Assembly: GCF_900205965.1 (NCBI RefSeq)
Contig: NZ_OAOF01000016.1
Coordinates: 1-64,000, forward strand
Direction: 5' to 3'
Origin: Lacrimispora amygdalina
Lineage (GTDB): Bacteria; Bacillota; Clostridia; Lachnospirales; Lachnospiraceae
DNA length: 64,000 nucleotides
In this document: positions 52,052 to 59,950 of the stretch, piece by piece
Position numbering within the stretch: position 1 is the stretch's first letter
How the letters are laid out: the number at the start of each line of letters is the position of its first letter
The notes under the pieces: generated by a model
Databases searched by the model: none
Told to the model about the DNA's origin: nothing
The model's input: the letters and a program-made list of their open reading frames with translations, nothing else
Program-made: the position numbers and the translations under genes

Positions 52052-53548
52052 TTATGATAAATCATAAAGCTTACGGTACTTCTCTTTCAGGTAATCGATG
52101 AAGTATTCCGGTGTAAATTCCTCTCCAGTTGCTGCTTTTATTAACTCACGGCTTGTCTTCATCTTACCATATTGATGAATATGGCTTCTTAAATATTCTT
52201 TGATCACGTCCAGCTTGCCATCTCTTAAAAGGCCATCAAAATCCATCTCCTTTTTCATATGGAAATACAGCTGTGCTCCAAATGCATTCCCCAGGGCATA
52301 GGATGGGAAATATCCGAACAATCCCTGGGACCAGTGGATATCCTGAAGAATTCCTTCTGAAACATTCTTCGGCCGGATTCCTAAATATTCCTCATATTTA
52401 TCAGCCCAGATTTCCGGTAATTTTTTAAGATCCACGTCTTCTTCTATTATCATCTTCTCAAGTTCATACCGGATCATAATATGAAGGCTGTAAGTCAGTT
52501 CATCTGCTTCTGTACGAATAAATCCAGGATCCACTTTATTAATTGCTTCCATAAATTGTTCTATAGAAACAGGTTTCAGCCTGTCGGGATAAAGCTCCGT
52601 TAATCTGTTATAAATAGGATTCCAGAAATTTGGATTCCGCCCGATTAAATTCTCATAAAATCTGGACTGTGACTCATGCATACCCATAGAGGTTCCCTGT
52701 CCAACCGGTGTCTGGGTTATCTCATCTGATATGCCTAACTCGTAAATTCCGTGACCGCTCTCGTGGATCACAGAAAACATAGAACTATCCATCTTATCGT
52801 GGTAGCTGGTAGTTATACGAACATCATGGTTATGAAGATTGGTAGTAAAAGGGTGAGCACTCTCTGACAATACACCCTTCTCAAAATTAAATCCTACGTA
52901 TTCTGCAAGGAACCGTGCCATCTCTTCCTGCTTTTCTTTTGGATAGCCACCGATAAGAAAGGAATCATCGATTTCTTTTCCATGTTCTCTGATCTCCTGG
53001 AGCAGCGGTACAAGTTCTTCCTTCAGTCTGCCGAAAAACTCATCCAAAAGTTCTGTCTCAAATCCCTTTTCGTATTCGGCGAGGAGAACATCGTACAGCT
53101 TCTGACCATCCTTTTTCCGATAGGATGCAAATTTCTTCTTGAAATGAATAACCTTCTCCAATGTAGGCAGGAAATACTCATAATCCTCATTCTTCTTCGC
53201 CTTTGACCAGACTCTTGCTGCTTCGGCAATCAGCTGGGCATTTTCTCTGTATTCTGCCTTTGGTATACAGATCAGTTCTTCTCTGGCTTCCTTTGCCCCC
53301 TGAAGTACTGCCTTCTGGATATCAGACAATTCCGATTCCTGTTCGCATGCTGCAATTGCTTCTCCCATCTCATCGCCTGTCATAAATCCATAGTACTCTT
53401 CTGTCAGTGCACCAATCACTCTGGCTGTATAGGATCCGGATTCTTCGGGAGCCAGTGTTTCATTATCCCACTCAAAAAGTATAAGAGCCGTCTGCAGTGC
53501 CATTGTTTTTTCTAATATTGAAGACAAGTTTTCATATATTTTATTCAT
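52052..53548 (-). CDS. M32 family metallocarboxypeptidase
   Basis: A 498-residue carboxypeptidase of family M32 (Taq-type). The zinc motif HESGH is at about 260-264 (SVIHESGHGIYELG), with the third ligand Glu in MHESQSRFYENLIGRN shortly after. The GEEFTPEYFIDYLKEKY C-terminus is typical. Length agrees with the family (about 500). GGAG precedes the ATG. It probably trims peptides in the cytoplasm. Confidence 0.95.
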   Translation of the reverse strand: MNKIYENLSSILEKTMALQTALILFEWDNETLAPEESGSYTARVIGALTEEYYGFMTGDEMGEAIAACEQESELSDIQKAVLQGAKEAREELICIPKAEYRENAQLIAEAARVWSKAKKNEDYEYFLPTLEKVIHFKKKFASYRKKDGQKLYDVLLAEYEKGFETELLDEFFGRLKEELVPLLQEIREHGKEIDDSFLIGGYPKEKQEEMARFLAEYVGFNFEKGVLSESAHPFTTNLHNHDVRITTSYHDKMDSSMFSVIHESGHGIYELGISDEITQTPVGQGTSMGMHESQSRFYENLIGRNPNFWNPIYNRLTELYPDRLKPVSIEQFMEAINKVDPGFIRTEADELTYSLHIMIRYELEKMIIEEDVDLKKLPEIWADKYEEYLGIRPKNVSEGILQDIHWSQGLFGYFPSYALGNAFGAQLYFHMKKEMDFDGLLRDGKLDVIKEYLRSHIHQYGKMKTSRELIKAATGEEFTPEYFIDYLKEKYRKLYDLS

Positions 53549-53627
53549 ATTTATTCTTTCTCCTTCATAAAAAATCGGAATTCTGTATCATTGTCTCCAA
53601 AGCCACCCAAATAATACCGCTAAGAAT

Positions 53628-54704
53628 TTACTTTGCGCTGCCAAAAATTGAGGTTTCTTTTATATCAAGGCGAATCAGCCATTCCCTGACCGCTTCCTCA
53701 TTATAAGAGGAGGCGTTAAAATCCTCCAATTGAAAATCAAGAGCAATATCTGTTTTCATGGCAGCAAGAGTTTTAGACAATCGTGCAGCCTTCTCACCGC
53801 ATAGTTCTTCCTCACTTGTCTTAGTCATGGCTTTATATGGAGATCTGGTAATACCCAGATCATTTTTCCAGAAGTCCTGAAGATCCTTTAACCTCTTTTT
53901 ATCTGCTTCCGCTTCATGTATGACATCATAGATGCGCTCTACGGTTTTATACTCCCTCAGCAATATAGGGGCAGCACTGCTGACACCCTTAACACCAGGA
54001 ATATTGTCGGAAGCGTCGCCTTGTATCCCTTTTAAATCCGGGATCTGCTCCGGCAGCACGCCCTCCTCACGAAGGACCGTATCAGAGGTGTATTCAAATA
54101 CTTTTTCCGGCAGATTGATCTCTTCTTTCCTCATACCGTAAAAAGAATAATATTTCTGATACAGCTCGTCCGCCTTCTCCTGGCGGGACTGAACCATCCA
54201 TGCGCGGACATTGTATTCATCATTTACCAGCTGAAGATAATCGTGGTCCTTTGTCAAAACCACCATAGGGATCTGCTCTCTGAATTTCATGACAAGACTT
54301 CCTGCATAGTCATCCGCCTCATACTGATTACAGCAGAGGACTTTAAATCCAACTTCTTCCAGAATACGCTCCATGAGTGCAAACTGTTCCTTTAAAGGTT
54401 CCGGTGTGGCTCCTCTTGTACCCTTATACTGGGAATACAGTTCTCTTCGAAAGGTGTCTCTTGTTTTATCAAAAACAAAGGCGATGTGGTCCGGCTGCTG
54501 CTTCTTCATAAGTGAAACCACCATCTTAAGCATGCCGAAAATAGCATTGGTATATGTTCCATCCTTGGCATGAAGAATTTTGTCATAATGCTTCATCTTT
54601 TCCTCATCTGTCCTGGCAAACACGATTTCTCTCGGCAAAACCGCATAATAGCAGGTTGACAGCATGGAAGAACCATCTATAACTACAAATCTTTTTTCTG
54701 ACAT
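53628..54704 (-). CDS. Standalone 5'-3' exonuclease (Pol I N-terminal-like)
   Basis: A 358-residue FEN/5' nuclease without a polymerase domain. Metal-site motifs are VVIDGSSML near the N-terminus, FVFDKTRDTFRRELYSQYKGTR, NQYEADDYAGSLV, VVLTKDHDYLQLV and LKGIQGDASDNIPGVKG (helix-3-turn-helix). About 60 residues longer than the minimal domain, with an insertion between residues 30 and 50 and a C-terminal tail. Likely processes flaps or RNA primers, backing up the Pol I domain. GGAG precedes the ATG. Confidence 0.92.
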   Translation of the reverse strand: MSEKRFVVIDGSSMLSTCYYAVLPREIVFARTDEEKMKHYDKILHAKDGTYTNAIFGMLKMVVSLMKKQQPDHIAFVFDKTRDTFRRELYSQYKGTRGATPEPLKEQFALMERILEEVGFKVLCCNQYEADDYAGSLVMKFREQIPMVVLTKDHDYLQLVNDEYNVRAWMVQSRQEKADELYQKYYSFYGMRKEEINLPEKVFEYTSDTVLREEGVLPEQIPDLKGIQGDASDNIPGVKGVSSAAPILLREYKTVERIYDVIHEAEADKKRLKDLQDFWKNDLGITRSPYKAMTKTSEEELCGEKAARLSKTLAAMKTDIALDFQLEDFNASSYNEEAVREWLIRLDIKETSIFGSAK

Positions 54705-54737
54705 CTATAACTCCAATCTTTTTCGTTCCTTTCAAAA

Positions 54738-54971
54738 TTACGTAAAATAATTTTGTAATTCTGTTTCATTTTTTGTGCCCAGCCGCTTCATAATTTCTCT
54801 ACGCTCCTGAGTGGATAATCCCTTCCACAGTTTTTGAACACGGGGGTCTGAAAATCCAATATAGGGCAGACCATTTCTATCACATTCATAAGACGATAAG
54901 TAGTGGTTGAGTGCACTCCATTCCACATAAAAAGCAGTGATACTGCGGCTTAAAGAGCTGACTTTTGCCAT
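54738..54971 (-). CDS. Small uncharacterised protein
   Basis: A 77-residue soluble protein beginning MAKVSSLSRSITAFYVEWSA and ending in a helical charged stretch with LSTQERREIMKRLG. The start has GGGAGG 7 bp upstream, which supports real coding. It lies between the exonuclease and macro-domain genes on the same strand. No family is recognised and it has no membrane segment or signal. Confidence 0.72.
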   Translation of the reverse strand: MAKVSSLSRSITAFYVEWSALNHYLSSYECDRNGLPYIGFSDPRVQKLWKGLSTQERREIMKRLGTKNETELQNYFT

Positions 54972-55019
54972 ATTCGTTCCTCCCAATAATTGTTGCTGAC
55001 TAAATAACTGTTCCGGTTT

Positions 55020-55517
55020 TTATTGACCAGAGTCATTCTTCCAGATCTGAACTTCGCCCTGGTAATCCAAAAAGCAGTTATTTATAATTTCTTCCACTTT
55101 ATTCCAGTCACCGCCTGCATTCTTGCAGCCCATTCCATACGGAAATGCCACCTTCTCCAGTTTGCCTCTGACATCCACAAAATCACGGATCTCTGTGACG
55201 GCCTGTGTAAGTGCTTTATAATCTGTATAAATTCCGTCTTTCCCGTATTTATCCTGTCCATACAGATTAGCAATCAGAAACCATCTGCCATTTAATTCAA
55301 CCGGCTGCGCAGATACTCTCCCTAATAAACCGGAGGTAATACCGCCCGCCTGTTCCTGCCACTGTTTCGTAATAATTCTGTATGTCTTTTCTACTTCCGG
55401 AAATATTTTTTTAATTTGACCTTCCAAACCGCGTTCAAATACTCCCTGACAATTTACCTGATGGCAGACAATATCTGCATCAGACATAAAGATATCTCCG
55501 TCGTAATACTTTAGCAT
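55020..55517 (-). CDS. Macro-domain protein
   Basis: A 165-residue single-domain protein of the macro superfamily, which binds ADP-ribose and may hydrolyse it from proteins. VCHQVNCQGVFERGLEG corresponds to the first ADP-ribose loop (normally NAAN..LGG), and AFPYGMGCKNAGGDWN to the second loop, both present. The usual NAAN is replaced by NCQG, as in the O-acyl-ADP-ribose/Poa1p-like branch. Start MLKYYDGD set by GGAGGAG 6 bp upstream. It lies between two small genes; no paired toxin is evident. Confidence 0.85.
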   Translation of the reverse strand: MLKYYDGDIFMSDADIVCHQVNCQGVFERGLEGQIKKIFPEVEKTYRIITKQWQEQAGGITSGLLGRVSAQPVELNGRWFLIANLYGQDKYGKDGIYTDYKALTQAVTEIRDFVDVRGKLEKVAFPYGMGCKNAGGDWNKVEEIINNCFLDYQGEVQIWKNDSGQ

Positions 55518-55698
55518 AATTTTCTCCTCCAAGCTTATCTAATCAGATATCCTAACTCATTATACCCTGATTTTCCAGTTATTCATAGTACATTCCTTAA
55601 GTTTTGACATATATTTTCCAAAAACCCGTTGAAGTATAGGGAAATAAGATTTATAATAAACATTAACAGCAAATAAAAAAGGTAAGGACCGAAAGAGA

Positions 55699-56520
55699 AT
55701 GGAAAAAGAAATCAAATGTCCCTATATTATTTTTAAAATTGCAGGCTCCTTATACTGCATAAACAGCAAGTACATATCCACAATTTTACAGCTGCCGGAA
55801 TACAGCACCATTCCCGCCGCACCTGCCAACATCACCGGAATGTTTAAGTACCGGGACAAAGTCATTAATATGATGGATTTACGCATTACATTTGGTTTAA
55901 AGCCCATATCTGAAGAATGCAGAGACTTTGAACTGATGATTGATGCGAGAAAGCAGGATCATATTAACTGGGTCAGCGAATTGGAGCGTTTTATCAAAGA
56001 TGGCGGTTCCTTCAACCTCGCCCGGGATCCCCACCAGTGTGCCCTGGGAAAATGGTACGATCATTTTACCACAGATAATACGGCAGTAACCAACCATTTA
56101 AAAAAAATCGAAGAGCCTCATGAAAAGCTTCACAAAGCAGCCGAGGAGGCTGATAACTGTAAAAGAGACTGCCAGAACTGCCAGGAGTCCGAATGCCTTC
56201 GTAAAGTTTTAGCGTGTGCTAAAGATGAATGTATGCCTGTCATATTAAAACTCCTGGACCAGACAAAGGACCTGTTCCGTTCTACGATATACAAGGAAAT
56301 GGTTCTTATCTTAGATGAAATCCAGTGGGGAATCGTAGTTGATGAAATCGTAGCCGTAGAAGATCTTGAAGTGATTTCTAAGCGGCACGAGGACCCCATG
56401 ATAAACCATTGTTCCTATTTGGGACGGGTTATGGAAAGTGAAAAACAGAAAGGACTCATCTTTGAGCTTAACCCGGAAACACTCCTTGCTAAATTTAAGG
56501 ATCTGGAATCTATGTTTTAA
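55699..56520 (+). CDS. CheW-like protein with inserted CZB zinc-binding domain and cysteine cluster
   Basis: A 273-residue fusion. Residues 8-75 are the first half of a CheW domain (YIIFKIAGSLYCINSKYISTI, TGMFKYRDKVINMMDL), and about 200-260 its second half. Between them lies a chemoreceptor zinc-binding (CZB) domain with the expected ligands H88, C114 (CALGKW), H141 and H145. After it comes an unusual run of six cysteines (154, 158, 161, 166, 173, 178), beyond the CZB need. The protein probably couples a metal or oxidant signal to a chemotaxis kinase. Promoter and GAAAG-type site upstream; terminator downstream. Confidence 0.85.
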   Translation: MEKEIKCPYIIFKIAGSLYCINSKYISTILQLPEYSTIPAAPANITGMFKYRDKVINMMDLRITFGLKPISEECRDFELMIDARKQDHINWVSELERFIKDGGSFNLARDPHQCALGKWYDHFTTDNTAVTNHLKKIEEPHEKLHKAAEEADNCKRDCQNCQESECLRKVLACAKDECMPVILKLLDQTKDLFRSTIYKEMVLILDEIQWGIVVDEIVAVEDLEVISKRHEDPMINHCSYLGRVMESEKQKGLIFELNPETLLAKFKDLESMF

Positions 56521-56546
56521 CAATTTTAATGTCTGTAATAGTAAAA

Positions 56547-56585
56547 AGCCGGAAAAGTTTTGGCAGAAGCTTTTCCGGCTTTTTA
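56547..56585 (+). terminator. Bidirectional terminator between CheW-CZB and NUDIX genes
   Basis: Perfect 11-bp stem AGCCGGAAAAG/CTTTTCCGGCT with TTTTTAAC on the plus strand and five T on the minus strand, suited to both convergent genes. Confidence 0.88.
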
Positions 56586-56613
56586 ACGGTCAGGAAACTG
56601 GCTCTGACTTTCT

Positions 56614-57066
56614 TCAGAAATACTTTTTATTTCCCCAAAGGTTGCTCTTCTTCAGATCCAGATATTCATTGTATGCTTTTTCCAAAATCTGCTTTTCATT
56701 GGAAAACTTCAGAAGATGATACGCTTCATGGAACTTATAGTATCCTGAATCAATAAAATATTCTTCCCGCTGTGGTTTACTGTAATAGCTGTCGGCCATC
56801 ATGAGATACCAGTATACATCCTTTTCCACCATATCCTGAGGCGTATTAAAAGAATACTGACTCTTACCAATGTACTTGATAATGGACGCACTTACTCCGG
56901 TCTCTTCTTTCACTTCCCGAAGTGCCGTCTCTTTATACTCTTCACCCGCTTCTACTGTTCCCTTTGGCAAAACCCAACCTTCATACTTGTTTTTGTAATT
57001 CTTATATAAAACCAGAATTTTACCTCGAAAAATAACCACACCGCCACAACTCGTTGCTTCTATCAT
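56614..57066 (-). CDS. NUDIX hydrolase
   Basis: A 150-residue NUDIX enzyme. The catalytic box reads GTVEAGEEYKETALREVKEETG, the standard GX5EX7REUXEEXGU at residues 36-58. The substrate is probably a nucleoside diphosphate derivative but cannot be specified. Start MIEATSC is set by GGAGG 7 bp upstream. A promoter lies 72 bp upstream, so it is its own unit after the PBP gene. Confidence 0.92.
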   Translation of the reverse strand: MIEATSCGGVVIFRGKILVLYKNYKNKYEGWVLPKGTVEAGEEYKETALREVKEETGVSASIIKYIGKSQYSFNTPQDMVEKDVYWYLMMADSYYSKPQREEYFIDSGYYKFHEAYHLLKFSNEKQILEKAYNEYLDLKKSNLWGNKKYF

Positions 57067-57137
57067 TGCAATTCCTCCAGAGTGAAACCGCGGACCCAGC
57101 CGGATCCCGATTTTGGTGTGTCTCACAGACTGGCTCT

Positions 57138-57166
57138 AGTATACCTCTTTTTATAATGATATGCAA
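57138..57166 (-). promoter_or_regulatory. Sigma-A promoter of the NUDIX gene
   Basis: TTGCAT and TATACT with a 17-bp spacer on the minus strand, between the PBP stop codon and the NUDIX start. Confidence 0.6.
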
Positions 57167-57203
57167 GTGTGTAATCGCCGAAAGAATGGGCTGAAATCTT
57201 CCC

Positions 57204-58628
57204 TTATCTGGAAAAATATAAATCAAATAGCGACCTGGCGATAGGGGCAGCAGCCTTTCCTCCAGACCCGCCCTCTTCTACAATCACGCTGACTGCGATC
57301 TTCGGATGCTCTGCCGGAGCAAATCCGACAAACCATGCATGCGTCTCTTTATTTTTATCAAATTCTGCTGATCCGGTCTTCCCCGCTGCCGTATAGGCAT
57401 CCGTGCGAATGGCAGAACCAGTCCCTTCCGTAACTACCGCTCTCATCAGTTCTGTCAGACTGGCTGATTCTTGTGCAGTCATGATGGTTTCATAAGTCTG
57501 TGGAACAAACTTTTTAATAACATCTCCGCCTGCATTCTCCACATGATCAATCAGATACGGCTTCATCAAAGTTCCCCCATTGGCAATGGCACAGGTTATC
57601 ATGGCATTATGAAGAGGCGTGATCTGAGTCTGCCCCTGACCAATGGCAGTCTGAAGGATCTGCCAGATATCTGCTCCCGGTTCCATAATATAAGAACTTC
57701 TGTTAGCGGGAAAAGGAAGGGATAGATCTGTACCAAACAGCATCTGACGGGTTGTATTTTTTAATCTGTTCAAATCCATCACAAGCCCAAGCCCTGCAAA
57801 GGCTCCGTTACAGGAATTTGCAAATGCCTGGGTAAAATTCTGATGCCCATGGGCAGTTTCGTGATAGCATTTGATGGCATAATCACCATTTTCATAAATA
57901 CCGTCACAATCAAAGGTGTAATCCTTATAAGTCTCGGGATTCTCCCTGATGTATTCCAGCGCCGTAATAATCTTAAACGTGGATCCCGGCGGATAAAGCC
58001 CCTGGGTTGCACGGTTTAAAAGCTGACCTGATGTATTCTCGTCTGCAACCAGATTGTTCCAGTCATTTAACAGGGTGTTTGGATTATAATCAGGTTTTGA
58101 AACCATGGCAAGAATCTTCCCTGTATCAGGCTCCATGACAACAACTGCCCCATTTCTTTTACCAAGAGCTTCATATGCTTTTTTCTGAAGCTCCACATCC
58201 AGAGTGGTCACCACGTTATCTCCCTGGCTTTTTCTGGCATATAACTCATTAATAATCTGTTCCAGAATATTGACATGGCTGGTTAACAGATAGAAATTAG
58301 CCTGGGCCTCAAGACCGGTCTTTCCATTTACCGAATATCCCACTGCATGGGCAAACAGGGAGTCATAAGGATAGACTCTTGTCTCATGTCCTTCCCCATC
58401 CACGTCCGTCCGGGCAAGGATCTGTCCGTCACTGCTGATAATCTCACCGCGTACTACCCGGTCAGCAAAGCTGTCCAGTCTGGCATTATAGGAATTGTTG
58501 ATTACGCTTTCGCTCTTCACCTGAAGAAAATATCCATAGTAAGCCGCCAGACCTATAAATAACAGGACAACCCCATAGGTCAGTATTAAGATCTGATGAT
58601 TTGCTTTGGGATTTGCATTAGCTTTCAT
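57204..58628 (-). CDS. Penicillin-binding transpeptidase (PBPA-like)
   Basis: Monofunctional class B-type transpeptidase of 474 residues. A membrane anchor at about 15-36 precedes a short pedestal (about 45-150, RGEIISSDGQILA) and the transpeptidase domain: active Ser in YPPGSTFKI (SXXK), SCN motif NSCNGAF, and KTGS near residue 420 (AAGKTGSAEF). GAGGG-type site overlaps the end of the FtsW/RodA gene by 11 bp, so the SEDS polymerase and its PBP partner are cotranslated. Likely elongation or sporulation wall synthesis rather than divisome FtsI, as it is PBPA-type. Confidence 0.92.
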   Translation of the reverse strand: MKANANPKANHQILILTYGVVLLFIGLAAYYGYFLQVKSESVINNSYNARLDSFADRVVRGEIISSDGQILARTDVDGEGHETRVYPYDSLFAHAVGYSVNGKTGLEAQANFYLLTSHVNILEQIINELYARKSQGDNVVTTLDVELQKKAYEALGKRNGAVVVMEPDTGKILAMVSKPDYNPNTLLNDWNNLVADENTSGQLLNRATQGLYPPGSTFKIITALEYIRENPETYKDYTFDCDGIYENGDYAIKCYHETAHGHQNFTQAFANSCNGAFAGLGLVMDLNRLKNTTRQMLFGTDLSLPFPANRSSYIMEPGADIWQILQTAIGQGQTQITPLHNAMITCAIANGGTLMKPYLIDHVENAGGDVIKKFVPQTYETIMTAQESASLTELMRAVVTEGTGSAIRTDAYTAAGKTGSAEFDKNKETHAWFVGFAPAEHPKIAVSVIVEEGGSGGKAAAPIARSLFDLYFSR

Positions 58629-59943
58629 ACCTGCCCTCTTCCTCTTCATTGCGTTTGAGAATATAAAGTCCCTGAATGATACCAAAAATAATAAAAGTGC
58701 TGGCTGCCGAACTTCCTCCATAACTGACAAAGGGAAGGGTGACTCCGGTAGATGGGATAAATTTCGTGACTCCTCCTATTGTTAAAAACACCTGAATTGC
58801 GTAGATCATCCCCAGACCAAAGGCGATGAGCTTATAAAACAAGGCCTGCATACTTCCTGCCACCATCATAAACTGAAGAAAGCAGCCAAGGCAGATTAAC
58901 AGGACACAGAGGGCGAATATCCCTCCCAGTTCTTCTGAAATCGCCGAGAAAATAAAGTCTTTTTCTACTACCGGTATTTTTCTAGGCATCCCTCTGTATA
59001 GCCCCATGCCCAGCCAGCCGCCTGTACCAATGGCAAACAGGGACTGACTGATCTGATATCCTTTTCCTGCAATATCGGACCACGGGTTTAACCAGGCTGC
59101 AACTCTTGTCTTTACATGATCAAACAGGTGAAATGCCAGCACAGACGCCAGCACACCTCCCGCTGCACCTCCAAGCAGATATCTCCATTTGCCGGTTGCT
59201 ATAAAAAGCATAAACACATAGGTAATAAAGAAAATAAGTGCACTTCCTAAATCCCTGGAAAGCACAAGTATCAGAACATGAAGTGCCGAAACACCGCTGA
59301 CTGCAAGAATCGTTGGAAAGCTGACAGACCTGTAAAACATGGCTGCTATAAAAAATACGTAGCTGATCTTTACGAATTCAGAAGGCTGAAAAGAAAATCC
59401 AGCCATTCCGATGGAAAGCTGCGCTCCGTAGCTGTTGGTTCCTGCAACACATACAATACCAAGAAGGATTACTCCTGCAAACCCATAAACCCATGGTATT
59501 CTGCTAAGCTGCCATGCTCTGTCGATAACAAAAGGAATGATGAAGGTAACTGCTGCCGCTGCCGCAACAATGGTAAACTGTTTTACAGCCCGGTCAAAAG
59601 AAAGTCTGGTAAGCATAATAAAACCGATTGCCAAGAGCAGACACATATTGTTAACCAGCAGCTTTGACAAGCTCCTGTAAAACAGGCGGTATAAAAACAG
59701 GTACCCCAAAAAGAACAGTACCTGTGCCGCATAAAAGACCAGCATACGCTCATCTTTCATCTCCAGCCAGATAATACCATAGGCCAGGAGATGAATCAGA
59801 AACATAAAAATGTTCTGCCTTCTGCAGATACTGTTTTTCTTCTTTTCGTCCTGAAAAGAAAAATAACGAAAATTTAAATATGTGTATATAGCAATCAGCA
59901 GTATCATGAAATATCTTGATACATCTACTATCAGATTAATCAT
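58618..59943 (-). CDS. SEDS-family peptidoglycan glycosyltransferase (FtsW/RodA/SpoVE)
   Basis: A 441-residue polytopic membrane protein with about ten helices. SEDS motifs are visible: QLSIGMAGFSFQPSEFVKI near residue 180, RDLGSALIFFITYVFMLF, YQISQSLFAIGTGGWLGMGLYRG, FIFSAISEELGG and the C-terminal GVTLPFVSYGGSSAAS. Polymerises glycan strands from lipid II with its cognate PBP, encoded by the next gene. FtsW, RodA or SpoVE cannot be separated by sequence alone. It starts 8 bp after the U32 gene. Confidence 0.93.
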   Translation of the reverse strand: MINLIVDVSRYFMILLIAIYTYLNFRYFSFQDEKKKNSICRRQNIFMFLIHLLAYGIIWLEMKDERMLVFYAAQVLFFLGYLFLYRLFYRSLSKLLVNNMCLLLAIGFIMLTRLSFDRAVKQFTIVAAAAAVTFIIPFVIDRAWQLSRIPWVYGFAGVILLGIVCVAGTNSYGAQLSIGMAGFSFQPSEFVKISYVFFIAAMFYRSVSFPTILAVSGVSALHVLILVLSRDLGSALIFFITYVFMLFIATGKWRYLLGGAAGGVLASVLAFHLFDHVKTRVAAWLNPWSDIAGKGYQISQSLFAIGTGGWLGMGLYRGMPRKIPVVEKDFIFSAISEELGGIFALCVLLICLGCFLQFMMVAGSMQALFYKLIAFGLGMIYAIQVFLTIGGVTKFIPSTGVTLPFVSYGGSSAASTFIIFGIIQGLYILKRNEEEEGRYES

Positions 59944-59950
59944 AAATCAC

